A DNA stretch of 64,000 nucleotides from Erythrobacter sp. (GCF_024305245.1 NZ_JAMWYX010000003.1:62001-126000), one strand, 5' to 3'. Counted from the stretch's first letter, positions 38,808-49,906 are shown. Translations and numbers: made by a program. Notes: generated by a model not told the origin, from the letters alone.

Positions 38808-40363
38808 GCTGCCGCCGGCAGTCGCAATTTGAGGCATGCACCGGATTCTCCATCGGCGCGGGCATGGGCGGTTAGCGTGCCGTCCAGCGCCTCGGCAATG
38901 GCGCGGGCGATGGCGAGGCCGAGGCCGGAGTGGTTGCCGAAATCCTCTTCGTCCGGGCGCACCGAATGGAACCGCTGGAACACTTTCTCGCGCGATTCTT
39001 CGGGGATGCCCGGGCCGTGGTCGCACACGGTCAGCGTCACCCAGGCGCCGTCATTGTCGATTGCGACCTCGATCGGCGCGTCGGGCGGGGAGAAGGATAC
39101 CGCATTGTCGAGCAGGTTTTCGACCACGCGTTCCAGCCGTGCGCCGACGCCGCGCACGCGGGCGGCGAATCCGCGCGCCGCCAGCGCGATGGCGCGGCCT
39201 TCGTTTTCGGCGCGGTGTTCGCGCCCGCCGATGATCGCGCGGACCAGATCGCCCAGATCGATCGTCTCCAGCGTCGCGCGGCTCATTTCCGCATCGATCC
39301 GGCTGGCATCGGAGATTTCGGACACCAGCCGATCGATCCGTCGCACGTCGTGGGTGGCGATCTGGATCAGTTCTTCCTTGAGCGCGGGGTCCTGCACGCG
39401 GGGCAGCGATTCGATGGCGCTGCGCAAGCTGGCCAGCGGGTTCTTGATTTCGTGCGCCACATCGGCGGCGAAGCTGTCGACCGCGTCGATCCGCTGACGC
39501 AGCGCCCCGGTCATGTCCGACACCGCGCGGGCAAGCAGGCCGATTTCGTCGCTGCGCTGCGGCAGGCGCGGCACCTCGACCTCGCGCTCGCGTCCCTGCC
39601 GCACCCGCACTGCCGCGCGGGCAAGCTGGCGCAGCGGAGTGACGATCGTGCGCGCCAGAAACAGCGACAGCAGCGCCGATGCGGCCAGCACCATCAGCAT
39701 CGCAAAGCCCAGCGTCGTGCGCGCGGACCGAACGCTTTCGGTGATGTCGACCGCGTTGCGCACTGTCAGCAGGGTTGCCCCGTTAAGGCCCACCGGCGCG
39801 GCGGCGGTGATCACCGGGGTGCCGTCGAGCCAGTCGTACAGACGCACCTGCGACAGGCCGAGTTCGCGCGCGCGGGCGAGTTCGGGCCAGGCATCGGCCT
39901 CCTGCGCTTCGGGCTCGACATAGTCCTGCACCGCTTCGGCGGAGACGATGGCGTCGACGGTGCGATCGAGCCAGCGGGCGAATCGCTGTTCCCAGTCGTC
40001 GTCGCTAATGTCGTTGAACCGGAACGCGGGGTCGGCCAGAGCGAAGCTGTCGGCGGTCAGCCGCCCATCGGCATCGAACATGCGCAGCCGCATCCGCTGT
40101 TCCTTGCCGATCTGCACCAGCAGCGCCTCCTGCCGTTCGCGGGTGGCACCAGCCAGCGCCTCGGCGGTGATCTGCGCTTCGATGCGGGCAAGTTTGAAGC
40201 GTTCGTTGATCAGCTGGGTGCGGTAGCTGTCGAGATAGAGCAGCCCGCCGCCCATGATCGCGAGCGGCAGGATGTTGACCACCAGAATGCGCGCGGTGAG
40301 GGCAAAACGGCCCGTTGCGGTAAGTTGTTCGCCGCTTGAAGCGGCACGGCGCAAATCAGCCAT
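38804..40363 (-). CDS. chvG: Sensor histidine kinase ChvG
   Basis: [33 protein letters not shown] region, ATPase motifs; adjacent to chvI. Start placed at 40363. Confidence 0.92.
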   Translation of the reverse strand: MADLRRAASSGEQLTATGRFALTARILVVNILPLAIMGGGLLYLDSYRTQLINERFKLARIEAQITAEALAGATRERQEALLVQIGKEQRMRLRMFDADGRLTADSFALADPAFRFNDISDDDWEQRFARWLDRTVDAIVSAEAVQDYVEPEAQEADAWPELARARELGLSQVRLYDWLDGTPVITAAAPVGLNGATLLTVRNAVDITESVRSARTTLGFAMLMVLAASALLSLFLARTIVTPLRQLARAAVRVRQGREREVEVPRLPQRSDEIGLLARAVSDMTGALRQRIDAVDSFAADVAHEIKNPLASLRSAIESLPRVQDPALKEELIQIATHDVRRIDRLVSEISDASRIDAEMSRATLETIDLGDLVRAIIGGREHRAENEGRAIALAARGFAARVRGVGARLERVVENLLDNAVSFSPPDAPIEVAIDNDGAWVTLTVCDHGPGIPEESREKVFQRFHSVRPDEEDFGNHSGLGLAIARAIAEALDGTLTAHARADGESGACLKLRLPAAA

Positions 40364-41132
40364 CGGTGAAGCTGTAGCCCGCGCCGTACAGCGTATCGAT
40401 CGCACCGAATTCGGGATCGACCATCCGGAACTTGCGCCGCATCCGCTTGATATGGCTATCGACCGTGCGATCATCGACGAACACGTCGTCGGGATAAGCG
40501 GCATCCATCAACTGGTTGCGGCTCTTGATTACGCCGGGCCGTACCGCCAGCGCTTCGAGGATCAGGAATTCGGTGACGGTGAGGCACACCGGCAGATCGT
40601 CCCACGTCACGTGATGACGCGCGGGGTCCATAAATAATCGCCCGCGGGTCAGGCAGGCTTGCGCGGCCTCGGGCGGGCCGATCTGGCCCTCGCCGCCCGG
40701 GACCGGATCGGCGCGGCGCAGGATCGCGCGGATGCGGGCGATCAGCAAGCGCAGGCTGAACGGCTTGGCGATGTAATCATCCGCGCCCAGTTCCAGACCC
40801 GCTTCCTCGTCGCTTTCATCATCCTTGCTGGTGAGGAAGATCACCGGCAGCGGCGAATGCTCGCGTAACCGCCGCAGCAGTTCCATCCCGTCCATCTTGG
40901 GCATCTTGATGTCGAACACGGCAAGATCGGGCGGGTTGTCGAGCAACGCCTTCAGCGCTGTTTCGCCATCGGAATAAAGTCGCGTCGCGAAGCCTTCCGA
41001 TTGCAGCGCGATCGAGACGGTGGTGAGGATATTGCGATCATCGTCGACCAGCGCGATCTGCATCGCGCGCGCGGCAGGCTCGCCGGGCTGGGTGCCGGGA
41101 AAAGCCAGATCAGGGGTGCTTTCGGACATCAT
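40356..41132 (-). CDS. chvI: Response regulator ChvI
   Basis: [23 protein letters not shown]...[22 protein letters not shown]...[12 protein letters not shown]; OmpR-type C-terminus. Confidence 0.93.
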   Translation of the reverse strand: MMSESTPDLAFPGTQPGEPAARAMQIALVDDDRNILTTVSIALQSEGFATRLYSDGETALKALLDNPPDLAVFDIKMPKMDGMELLRRLREHSPLPVIFLTSKDDESDEEAGLELGADDYIAKPFSLRLLIARIRAILRRADPVPGGEGQIGPPEAAQACLTRGRLFMDPARHHVTWDDLPVCLTVTEFLILEALAVRPGVIKSRNQLMDAAYPDDVFVDDRTVDSHIKRMRRKFRMVDPEFGAIDTLYGAGYSFTDG

Positions 41133-41386
41133 GCCTATCCTTCCTGCCGCCGCCATCGCATGCGCCGAGCGGTAGCGCCATTGCCTTGCCGAGACAATCG
41201 CCGGACGTCCGCCTGCTCCCCGATCCGGCGGGTTGCATCGGGAAGGGGGCAAGTTGCGGATGTCATAGCCTGTGATGGTTGCATACGTATGCGCGGCTGC
41301 TACTTGGGGCGCTAGGCGGGATGTTGCAGATTCGCTCGCGGCCTGGTGCTCGGACGTTTCGCCTCGACTTTTGCATTGCTGTCACA

Positions 41387-43018
41387 ATGATCGGCTCAGG
41401 AGACACGACCTTGACCTCGCTTGCACACCCGCTGTCCGCCCAGAACCTTCAGACCCGGGCGACGATCCACGCCAATCTCGGCACGGCGCCGCTGGTGGAA
41501 CATGCGCTGGCGAAGGGCGAGGGCAAGCTGACGAAGCACGGCGCGCTGCTGGTGGAAACGGGCAAGTTCACCGGGCGCAGCGTGAAGGACAAGTTCATCG
41601 TGCGCGACGCCGCGACCGAGGACACGATCAACTGGGGCGCGATCAACCAGCCGATGAGCGCGGAGCATTTCGCGACGTTGAAGGCGGATTTCCTCGAAGC
41701 TCTCGAAGGGCAGGACGAGCTTTACGTCGCCGACCTGTTCGGCGGTTCGCAGCCCGAATACCGCGTCAACGTGCGCGTCATCACGCAGATGGCGTGGCAC
41801 AGCCTGTTCGTGCGTACGCTGCTGGTGCGACCCTCGGCCGACGAAGTGGCGAATTTCACGCCCGAATACACCATCATCAACCTGCCCAGCTTCAAGGCCG
41901 ATCCCGAACGCCACGGCTGCCGCAGCGACACCGTGATCGCGGTGAGCTTCACCGAAAAGCTGATCCTGATCGGCAACACCGAATATTCGGGCGAAATGAA
42001 GAAGGGCGTGTTCGGCCTGCTCAACTATCTGCTCCCCGCACAGGGCGTGATGCCGATGCATTGCAGCGCCAATATCGGCGCGGACGGCAAGAGCGCGATC
42101 TTCTTCGGCCTGTCGGGCACCGGCAAGACCACGCTTTCCGCCGACGCCAGCCGGACGCTGATCGGCGATGACGAGCATGGTTGGTCGGACACTGCGGTCT
42201 TCAATTTCGAAGGCGGCTGCTATGCCAAGATGATCAACCTCTCCGAAGAGGGTGAGCCGGAAATCTACGCCACCACCAAGATGTTCGGCACAATCCTCGA
42301 AAACGTGGCGATGGAGGAGGACACGCGCGAGCTCGACTTCACCGACGCCAGCAAGACCGAAAACACCCGCGGCGCGTACCCGATCGAGTTCATTCCGAAC
42401 ACGTCTGAAAAGAACCTCGGCCCGGCGCCGTCGAACGTCATCATGCTGACCGCAGACGCGTTCGGCGTGCTGCCTCCGATCGCGCGGCTGACGCCCGATC
42501 AGGCGATGTATTACTTCCTCAGCGGCTACACCGCCAAGGTCGCCGGCACCGAAATCGGCGTGACCGAGCCGGAAGCGACCTTCAGCACCTGTTTCGGCGC
42601 TGCCTTCATGCCGCGTCACCCCAGCGTCTACGGCAACCTGCTGAAGGAACGCATCGGCAAGGGCGGGGCGCAGTGCTGGCTGGTCAACACCGGCTGGACT
42701 GGCGGCAAGTACGGCACCGGCAGCCGCATGCCGATCAAGGCGACCCGCGCGCTGCTTAACGCGGTGCTCGACGGGAACATGGACGAAGTGGAATTCCGCA
42801 AGGATCCCAATTTCGGCTTCGACGTGCCGGTGCATGTGCCGGTGCTGGCGGCAGCAGGCATCGATCAGACGCTGCTCGATCCGCGCAGCACCTGGGCCGA
42901 CGGGGCCGAATATGATGCGACAGCGCGCAAGCTGGTGCAGCTGTTCATCGACAACTTCGCCCAGTTTGCCGAGCACGTTGATGAAGGCGTGCGGCAGGCC
43001 GCACCGGCCGCCGCCTGA
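41387..43018 (+). CDS. pckA: Phosphoenolpyruvate carboxykinase (ATP)
   Basis: [43 protein letters not shown]. Start 41387, or TTG 41411 preceded by AGGAGA. Confidence 0.97.
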   Translation: MIGSGDTTLTSLAHPLSAQNLQTRATIHANLGTAPLVEHALAKGEGKLTKHGALLVETGKFTGRSVKDKFIVRDAATEDTINWGAINQPMSAEHFATLKADFLEALEGQDELYVADLFGGSQPEYRVNVRVITQMAWHSLFVRTLLVRPSADEVANFTPEYTIINLPSFKADPERHGCRSDTVIAVSFTEKLILIGNTEYSGEMKKGVFGLLNYLLPAQGVMPMHCSANIGADGKSAIFFGLSGTGKTTLSADASRTLIGDDEHGWSDTAVFNFEGGCYAKMINLSEEGEPEIYATTKMFGTILENVAMEEDTRELDFTDASKTENTRGAYPIEFIPNTSEKNLGPAPSNVIMLTADAFGVLPPIARLTPDQAMYYFLSGYTAKVAGTEIGVTEPEATFSTCFGAAFMPRHPSVYGNLLKERIGKGGAQCWLVNTGWTGGKYGTGSRMPIKATRALLNAVLDGNMDEVEFRKDPNFGFDVPVHVPVLAAAGIDQTLLDPRSTWADGAEYDATARKLVQLFIDNFAQFAEHVDEGVRQAAPAAA

Positions 43019-43120
43019 TCGCATTCCCGCCTGATCCTTGGGGCCATCTGGCTTCCCGCGCCTTCATGGCGTAACAATGCTGGCGGAACATGGGGTTTCG
43101 CCAGCAAGGGGAAGAACACG

Positions 43121-43450
43121 ATGAGCATTCTTGACGGGATTCTGAAGAATATCGGCGGGGCGCCGGATGATGTCGTCAATCTGGCGTCGAAGCTCGGGAT
43201 CGATCCCAAGATGGCCGAAATGGCGATCGGCGCGCTGGGCAAGACCCATCAGATGGACGGCGACACCGTGACGCTGGCGGCCGAAAAGACCGGGATGAGC
43301 CCCGAAATCCTCAACCAGATCGTCGCCGCGATCGGCGGCGAAGGTTCGCTCGCCAATTTCGCGTCGATCCTCGACCGTGATGGCGACGGTAGCCCGGTCG
43401 ACGATATCATGGGCATGGCCAAGGGATTTTTCGGCGGCGGCAAGAGCTAA
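43121..43450 (+). CDS. Small protein of unknown function with EF-hand-like loop
   Basis: 109-aa ORF; LDRDGDGSPVDDIMG near the C-terminus. Confidence 0.7.
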   Translation: MSILDGILKNIGGAPDDVVNLASKLGIDPKMAEMAIGALGKTHQMDGDTVTLAAEKTGMSPEILNQIVAAIGGEGSLANFASILDRDGDGSPVDDIMGMAKGFFGGGKS

Positions 43451-43468
43451 GCGCGCGCGAGGCGCCCG

Positions 43469-45034
43469 TCACTCTCCTTGGTCGGAGAGGTCGGGCGTTT
43501 CGATCCGCTCCGTCAGGGCGCTGAGATCGAGCATCGTGCCGTCGGGCGTCTGTTCGAGCGCCGCCATCAACTGCTTCGCCCGCGCGGCCCGGCCGGTGCC
43601 ATGCGGATCGGCCGCCAGCGGAGCGAGCATCAGCCGGGCCAGTTCGTTCTTGCGCTCGGAAATCATCATCATGGCGACATTGAGCCGCAGACCCTGATCG
43701 AACGGGGCAAGCCGCGAGGCATGTTCGAGCGCGGCGCGGGCATTTTCGTCCGGCACTTTGCGGCGTTGTACGAAGCTGCGGTAATAATGAATCAGCGGCA
43801 GCGGGTGATCGTTCTCGATCGCGTTGAGCGCCTCGAACGGCTTCATTGCCGCCGCAAACGCCTCGTCGACCGCGCCTGCATCGGCGTTATCGGCGATCCG
43901 GAACAGCGCGAAGCCTTTCTGCACATACGCATTGGTCTGCGACGGATCGAGCGCGATTGCCGCGTCCGCTGCGGCAATCGCCTCGGCATCGTTTCCGGCA
44001 TCGTACTCCGCCTCCGACAGCGCGGCGAGGACGCCGCCATCATCAGGAAACTTCGCGGCAATGGCGCGGGCGTCGGGCAGCAGGTCGAGCGCCTGTTCGC
44101 GGTCCACTCCGCGCCGCGAACGCAGCACGACGTCCATCATTTCATTCATGCCGGGGCTGAGGGAGGTGACTGCAATTTCGCCGATCGGGAGTGATTCTGC
44201 GGTCAATCGCCAGCCCGGCATGCGGCGGCTGCGCTGGTAGGCTTTCAATTCCCGCTCAAGCTGGTCGAGATCGCCGAAGGCCTCCTCGGCGGCCTGCAGG
44301 CTGGGAACGCCTTTGACATATTTGGACAGGTAAGCGCGATATTGCGACTCCCGCTCCTCGCTGAAATAGAGATAGTGGTACAGCATCCACGCCTGACCAT
44401 AGAACCCGTCGCGACGGGGGCCGCCGCCTTGCGCGACCCTGTCGTAATCGAGGATTTCGCGGATCGAGAGCTTGTCCGCATAGTTCAGATCGCCGACCCG
44501 GTGATTGGCCGGGAGGCCGATATCGACCCCGCCATCGGGCGCAAACTTCGCCGCTGCGAAGAATTCGGCCGAGCCTTCGGTGACCCAGCGCGGCAGGGCA
44601 AAAGGCGTCGAGGCGATGGTGAAATGGTGCGCGTATTCGTGCAGCAGCACGATCAAGGTAAAGTCGGTCTGGCTGCCGCGCAGCTTCACATTGGGCACGA
44701 ACGCCACCGAACCGCCCGCGCGCGGGATATAGAATCCTGCCACGTTGGAACCCGTATCGCCATACAGTTTGCGCAGCGTGCGCTCGCTGCCCACGGCATA
44801 GACCGTTACCCGGTTCGAAGGGCTCGGCACGGGGGGATCGAACCCGGTGATCCGGGTCATCGCTACATGATAGCGTTCCAGCCGTTCGGAAAACTCGCGA
44901 ATGTCGTCAGCATTGCTGTCCGAGTAGATGACGAAGTGGTCGCTTTCCGCCTTGTTCCAATCCGCCCATGCCGGCGCTGCTGCAAACAGCGCGAACGCCG
45001 CCACGATCAAACGGAAAACTGCGGATTTCAACAC
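43469..45034 (-). CDS. Secreted DUF1570/TPR-type putative metallopeptidase
   Basis: Signal peptide; LIVLLHEYAHHFTI (HExxH), WVTEGSAEFFA, TPR-like C-terminus. Confidence 0.8.
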   Translation of the reverse strand: MLKSAVFRLIVAAFALFAAAPAWADWNKAESDHFVIYSDSNADDIREFSERLERYHVAMTRITGFDPPVPSPSNRVTVYAVGSERTLRKLYGDTGSNVAGFYIPRAGGSVAFVPNVKLRGSQTDFTLIVLLHEYAHHFTIASTPFALPRWVTEGSAEFFAAAKFAPDGGVDIGLPANHRVGDLNYADKLSIREILDYDRVAQGGGPRRDGFYGQAWMLYHYLYFSEERESQYRAYLSKYVKGVPSLQAAEEAFGDLDQLERELKAYQRSRRMPGWRLTAESLPIGEIAVTSLSPGMNEMMDVVLRSRRGVDREQALDLLPDARAIAAKFPDDGGVLAALSEAEYDAGNDAEAIAAADAAIALDPSQTNAYVQKGFALFRIADNADAGAVDEAFAAAMKPFEALNAIENDHPLPLIHYYRSFVQRRKVPDENARAALEHASRLAPFDQGLRLNVAMMMISERKNELARLMLAPLAADPHGTGRAARAKQLMAALEQTPDGTMLDLSALTERIETPDLSDQGE

Positions 45035-45136
45035 AAACGCCCCCTCGCCTTGCCTGCGACTGCCATGCGATGGGGCCGAGCATAGGCATTTGATGAGGCT
45101 TGGCCAGAGGCTTCCGGCGAATATTGGCGTTTTGGT

Positions 45137-46774
45137 TCAGTCAGCCTGCAAGGCGGGGGAAGGGCGCGTATCCTCCAGATATTGCCAGATCCGGCTGACC
45201 ACCACCGATCCTTCGCCCACCGCGCTCGCCACCCGTTTGACCGATCCGGCGCGCACGTCGCCGACGGCGAATATGCCGCGGGCGGTGGTGGCGTAATCAT
45301 CAGCCTGTCCCGCCGCCGCGCCGGTCAGCACGAAGCCCTTGGCGTCGGTTTCGGCCAAGCCCGAAAGCCAGCCGGTATTGGGCGCCGCGCCGATCATGAT
45401 GAACAGCGCGCGCGTGGCGATCCGGCGTTCGCTGTCTTTGGTCTTGAGCGTGACCGCATCGAGCCATGTATCGCCGTGCAATGCGGTGACTTCGGAGTGG
45501 TAATGGATGGTGACGCGCGGATCGGCCTCCAGACGCTGCGACAGGTAGCTCGACATCGAGGCGGCCAGGCTGCTGCCGCGCACCACCAGATGCACATGCG
45601 CCGCCGCGCGGCTGAGGAACATCGCCGCCTGCCCCGCCGAATTGCCGCCGCCGATCACCACGGCTTCTGTCTGGGAACAGAACCGCGCTTCCATCTCGGT
45701 CGCCGAATAGAAGATGCCTGCGCCTTCGAGTTCCTCCAGCCGGTCGAGCGGCAGGCGGCGGTATTGCACGCCGGTCGCCACCAGCAGCGCGCGGGCGCAG
45801 AGCTCATCGCCGTCATCCAGCGTGGCGCAGAACGCCCCGTCCTCGCGGCGCGACAGCGCTGCGACCCGGCGCGGCATGACAAACCGCGTGCCGAACTTCA
45901 TCGCCTGCACCTGCCCGCGAAAGGTCAGATCGGTGCCGCTGATGCCGGTGGGAAAGCCCATGTAATTCTCGATCCGGCTGGATGTCCCCGCCTGCCCGCC
46001 AACGGCGGTATCCTCGATCACCAGCGCGCCGATCCCTTCCGACCCGGCGTAAACCGCCGCCGCCACGCCTGCCGGGCCGCCGCCGACGATCAGCAGATCG
46101 TAAGTGCGCTGCGAACAAATATCGAGATCGAGCCCGAGATATTGTGCCACCTTGCGCGGGGTAGGATCGGCCAGCCGCGTCTCCGCGCCCAGAATCACGC
46201 CGGGTTCGTGGCCCAGCAGGCTGCACAGCGTCGGGGCTTCGCGGTCGGCGGCGTCCATGTCGTAGCTCTGGAACGGGATGCGGTTGCGCGACAGGAAGCG
46301 TTCGACCGCCTGCACCTGTGGATCACGATCTGCACCGATCACCTTGATCGTGTCGTTGCGCGCTTCGAACTGCATCCGCCGCCGCGCGGTGAATACGGTG
46401 ATGAGGTGATCGGACAATTCCGGCACGCGGCCCATCAGCGCCAGCATCGCTTCGCGCGGAGCCTCGATCACGGTCGTATCGACCGCCGCGCGCATCCGCA
46501 TGATATTGGTGCTGCGGTTGAGGAAGCCGATCTCGCCCATGAACTGTGTCGGGCCGAGCGATGAGGGCAGCAGCCGCTCACCGGTGTGGGGATTGACCAC
46601 CTCGATCTCGCCTTCGACCACATAGACGAACCGGTCCATCGGCTCGCCGATGTCCATCACGATGTCGCCGGCCTTGTAGATCTTTTCGCCGCCGATGTCG
46701 CAGATCGCCGCGACATGATCGGGCGCGAGCGGCACCCGGCGCATGGTTTCAAGTTCTTGTCCGAGTGTTTCCAT
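45137..46774 (-). CDS. Thioredoxin-reductase-like FAD oxidoreductase with N-terminal cyclic-nucleotide-binding domain
   Basis: N-terminal VVEGEIEVVNPHTGERLLPSSLGPTQFMGEIGFLNRSTNI (cNMP-binding) fused to DLLIVGGGPAGVAAAVYAGSEG (FAD) and AVVIGGGNSAGQAAMFLSR (NADPH). Confidence 0.9.
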   Translation of the reverse strand: METLGQELETMRRVPLAPDHVAAICDIGGEKIYKAGDIVMDIGEPMDRFVYVVEGEIEVVNPHTGERLLPSSLGPTQFMGEIGFLNRSTNIMRMRAAVDTTVIEAPREAMLALMGRVPELSDHLITVFTARRRMQFEARNDTIKVIGADRDPQVQAVERFLSRNRIPFQSYDMDAADREAPTLCSLLGHEPGVILGAETRLADPTPRKVAQYLGLDLDICSQRTYDLLIVGGGPAGVAAAVYAGSEGIGALVIEDTAVGGQAGTSSRIENYMGFPTGISGTDLTFRGQVQAMKFGTRFVMPRRVAALSRREDGAFCATLDDGDELCARALLVATGVQYRRLPLDRLEELEGAGIFYSATEMEARFCSQTEAVVIGGGNSAGQAAMFLSRAAAHVHLVVRGSSLAASMSSYLSQRLEADPRVTIHYHSEVTALHGDTWLDAVTLKTKDSERRIATRALFIMIGAAPNTGWLSGLAETDAKGFVLTGAAAGQADDYATTARGIFAVGDVRAGSVKRVASAVGEGSVVVSRIWQYLEDTRPSPALQAD

Positions 46775-46836
46775 TGCGCGCCCCTATGCACGATGCAGGT
46801 TGCAAGATGGGGTCAGGGACGAAGCTTTGCAATTCG

Positions 46837-46879
46837 GCGCCTGCCCACCCCCGAATCGCAGCGGGGTGGGCAGGCGCCG
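46837..46879. terminator. Very strong hairpin: 16-bp perfect arms, 11-nt loop
   Basis: GGCGCCTGCCCACCCC-CGAATCGCAGC-GGGGTGGGCAGGCGCC; no U-tract on either side. Confidence 0.55.
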
Positions 46880-46889
46880 CGCAGAATGG

Positions 46890-48734
46890 TTACGCCTTCG
46901 CGCCTGCAATATACCGGCTGACAGTGTTCGCGACGACCGAGAGCGGCGCGTTGCCGCCCAGCACCACGGCGGTGTTGAACGCCTTGAAATCATACGCGCT
47001 GCCCAGCTCCGCCTGCGCGCGGGCGCGTTGCCGCACGATTTCGCTGTGGCCGATCTTGTACCCGCAGGCCTGCCCGGGCCAGCTGCAATAGCGATCGACT
47101 TCGGATGCGACTTCCTCGGCCTTGGAACCATTGCGTTCGACGAAGAAGCGGTTCCCCTGTTCGCGCGTCCAGCGTTTCGAATGCAGGCCGGTATCGACCA
47201 CCAACCGGCAGGCGCGGAAGGCGAGGCTTTGCAGGTAACCCAGCCGCCCGACCTTGAAGTCGTCATACGCGCCCAATTCGTCCGCCAGTTGTTCGGCATA
47301 GAGCGCCCAGCCTTCGGAGAAAGCGTTGAAGGCGAGGATCGAGCGGATCAGCGGCAGGCGGTTGGAAAACTCGCCTTCCCAGACGTGGCCGGGGATCGAT
47401 TCGTGGAAGGTCAGATCGGCCAGATCATACTTGCGGTGCAGATCGGTGGTGCGCAGGTTGATCCAGAACCGGCCCGGAATGCTGCCATCCTTGCTGCCCG
47501 CCCCGCCATAAGCGCCCGGCGCGCCGGGTTCCTCGGCCAGTGGTAGGCGGCGGATTTCGAGCGGCGGATCGACCAGCTGGTTGAACGCGCGCGGCATCTG
47601 CGATTTGATCCAGGATACCCGGTCGTTGATGAAAGCGAAGATTTCCTCGCGCCCCGGATCGCCCTCGGCGAATTTGTAGCGGGGATCCTGGCTGAGCGCC
47701 TGCATCCGGTCGCCCACGCTGCCTTGCGTGTAGCCGATTTCCCGCAGGATCGGGTCCATCTTGCCGTGGATTTCGTCGAGTTCGGCCAAGCCCTGACGGT
47801 GAATCTCGTCCGGGGTCATGGCGGTGGTGGTCGATGCGCCGACCGCCCAGCTGTAATATTCCTCGCCCATCGGCTGCGCCCACATGCCTGCGTTGTCGGT
47901 GGCGGCGGCGCGCTGCACCTTGAGTTCGGCAAGCTGCGCCTCGAGCGCGGGGACGATCCCGGCGGCGACGATGCGTTCAACCTGCGCTGCCGCGCGGTCG
48001 CTTCCGGCGATGTCGGCACCGGCCATGGGCGCGCCATAGGTCTCGCCCGCTCCGGCGATGCTGGCTTCCATCTGCGCAATCGCCTTGTCGAGCAGGAACG
48101 CGGGCGGCACCACGCCCATTGCGCGCGCGTCGCGGATCCGGTCGAGCTCTCCGCCGAGAATGGCGGGCACTTCGGCCATGCGGTCCATGTAGGGGCCGAT
48201 GTCTTCGGGTGTGTTCAACGGCTGGGTCGAACCGAAGAAGCGCGGCAGATCAATATACCCACCGACATTCTGGATCACGACATAGGGCGCGTTGCGCCAG
48301 CTGCCGACCGCGACATCGCCGTAGGGCATCGCCATGCCTTCGAGCGCCCTCGCAAACGCGGTCTCGACCACTTCAAAGCCGATCTGCTGATCGCTGGTAA
48401 GGCCTTGCTTGGGATAGGCGCGGGCTTCGGCGACGAGTTCTTTCAGCGTGCCGGCATAGGCCGCGCGTCCGGCTTCGCCCGGCGTGCCGAAGGTGGAGCG
48501 CCACGCGGCGTAGTCTCCGGTATCGACCCCCAAACCCGTCGCCCGGCCCGGTTCGTGGGCGAGCATCCGGTAAGCGATACTGTCCAGCGCGGCATCGGGC
48601 GCGAGGCTGGCGATTGGCGCAGTGGCGGGGACTGTCTGGTTGCGAGCGCAGGCGGGCAGCAGCGCAAGAGCGGATACGCCGCCAAGGCTCTTGATGGTCT
48701 GGCGGCGGGTGAAATCTGCGAATATCTCTCTCAT
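46890..48734 (-). CDS. DUF885 family secreted protein
   Basis: Signal FTRRQTIKSLGGVSALALLPAC; LTFHESIPGHVWEGEF; LADELGAYDDFKVGRLGYLQSLAFRACRLVVDTGLHSKRWTREQ. Confidence 0.87.
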   Translation of the reverse strand: MREIFADFTRRQTIKSLGGVSALALLPACARNQTVPATAPIASLAPDAALDSIAYRMLAHEPGRATGLGVDTGDYAAWRSTFGTPGEAGRAAYAGTLKELVAEARAYPKQGLTSDQQIGFEVVETAFARALEGMAMPYGDVAVGSWRNAPYVVIQNVGGYIDLPRFFGSTQPLNTPEDIGPYMDRMAEVPAILGGELDRIRDARAMGVVPPAFLLDKAIAQMEASIAGAGETYGAPMAGADIAGSDRAAAQVERIVAAGIVPALEAQLAELKVQRAAATDNAGMWAQPMGEEYYSWAVGASTTTAMTPDEIHRQGLAELDEIHGKMDPILREIGYTQGSVGDRMQALSQDPRYKFAEGDPGREEIFAFINDRVSWIKSQMPRAFNQLVDPPLEIRRLPLAEEPGAPGAYGGAGSKDGSIPGRFWINLRTTDLHRKYDLADLTFHESIPGHVWEGEFSNRLPLIRSILAFNAFSEGWALYAEQLADELGAYDDFKVGRLGYLQSLAFRACRLVVDTGLHSKRWTREQGNRFFVERNGSKAEEVASEVDRYCSWPGQACGYKIGHSEIVRQRARAQAELGSAYDFKAFNTAVVLGGNAPLSVVANTVSRYIAGAKA

Positions 48735-48806
48735 GCGGCAGGTTTGGCGGGGCCGTGCGTCCAAGTCAATTGCGCGGCTGGCCGCTGACGGGCTAGAGCC
48801 GAAAGC

Positions 48807-49019
48807 ATGACCGATATCGTGCTATCCATCGTGATGCTGGCCGCGCTCGCGCTGCTGGCGGGGGCGTTCGTGCTGTGGCGGCGGACGGGTCAGGTGAAAC
48901 AGCCTGCGCTGATGGTGCTGCTTGCGGTGATCGCGGTGTTCAACGTGCTGATCTGGACGGTGCCGAGCAGCGGCGGCGAGGCACCGATCGCGCAGATCAA
49001 GGCCGCCGGGGAAGGGTAA
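48807..49019 (+). CDS. Small single-pass membrane protein of unknown function
   Basis: 70 aa, two hydrophobic stretches: IVLSIVMLAALALLAGAFVLW and ALMVLLAVIAVFNVLIWTV. Confidence 0.6.
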   Translation: MTDIVLSIVMLAALALLAGAFVLWRRTGQVKQPALMVLLAVIAVFNVLIWTVPSSGGEAPIAQIKAAGEG

Positions 49020-49041
49020 ACCTGCCCCGGCGGCGATATTC

Positions 49042-49722
49042 TCAGTCCGGTATTTTCCAGGTGATCGCTCCGGTGAAGCTGCCGGCCACCGGCTTGCCTG
49101 TACCGTCACGCGCGGCATCGAACCGGGCGCGGTCGGTCACCAGATCGCAGGTCGCCGCGTCCAGCACGCCGTGCCCGGTCGAGCGGGTGATAGTGCATCC
49201 GGTCACCTTGCCCGCCGCGTCGATGGACAGGGTGAAGCGGGCACTGCCCGACAGACCTTCTCGCATCCAGCGAGTGCGGTAATCGCTATCGGTGACCCAC
49301 CGACCGGGGTTGTTGCGGGGTGCCGCGCTGACCGGATCGAAGGGCGAGGCGCTGGGTGCCGGGCCGGGGGTGCCGAAATCGACCGGGCTGACAACGGGAC
49401 CGACCAAATCTCCCACACCCGGCAGCGTCTGGATCGGATTGTCGTTTCCGAGGTCGACCGGAGCGTCCGGGCGGGTCACTGTGGTGGTGGTGGCCTGCTG
49501 CTGGGTGCTGGTGGTCGAGGTTGGCTCAACCGGATCGGCCGGAGTCGGCGGGGGGATCGGCACCGGCTTCAGCGTAAAGCCTTCGAGGCCAGGGTCTTCG
49601 GGCACGGTCACGACCTTGACCGCAAGGCCCACCACCAGCAGCGCGGCAAAGGCGGCGGGGATGCCGAGCGCGCCGACAAGTGCAGCGGGGTTGGGACGGC
49701 GGGTATGGGAGGCGTAAGTCAT
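49042..49722 (-). CDS. TonB-family energy transducer protein
   Basis: N-terminal TM, Pro-rich linker, WMREGLSGSARFTLSIDAAGKVTGCTITRSTGHGVLDAATCDLV C-terminal domain. Confidence 0.82.
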   Translation of the reverse strand: MTYASHTRRPNPAALVGALGIPAAFAALLVVGLAVKVVTVPEDPGLEGFTLKPVPIPPPTPADPVEPTSTTSTQQQATTTTVTRPDAPVDLGNDNPIQTLPGVGDLVGPVVSPVDFGTPGPAPSASPFDPVSAAPRNNPGRWVTDSDYRTRWMREGLSGSARFTLSIDAAGKVTGCTITRSTGHGVLDAATCDLVTDRARFDAARDGTGKPVAGSFTGAITWKIPD

Positions 49723-49906
49723 CAGGGGGGCTCCTCTCTCCATCATCGTGGGAGCGGCGGCCGGAGTGCTGATGACACCAACGCGAGTGAGCAAAACCCT
49801 CCGGCCCCGCTCGGGAGTGAAGGTACACCGGGTTCGGCTGGCGGCGAAGAAGTTTCGCGTTGCTAATGGCAACGCAAATCAGGCATTTAGCCCAGATTTT
49901 TCGTTT

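Noticed and set aside
41396-43024. 542-aa - strand ORF
   Set aside because: Exact antisense shadow of pckA.
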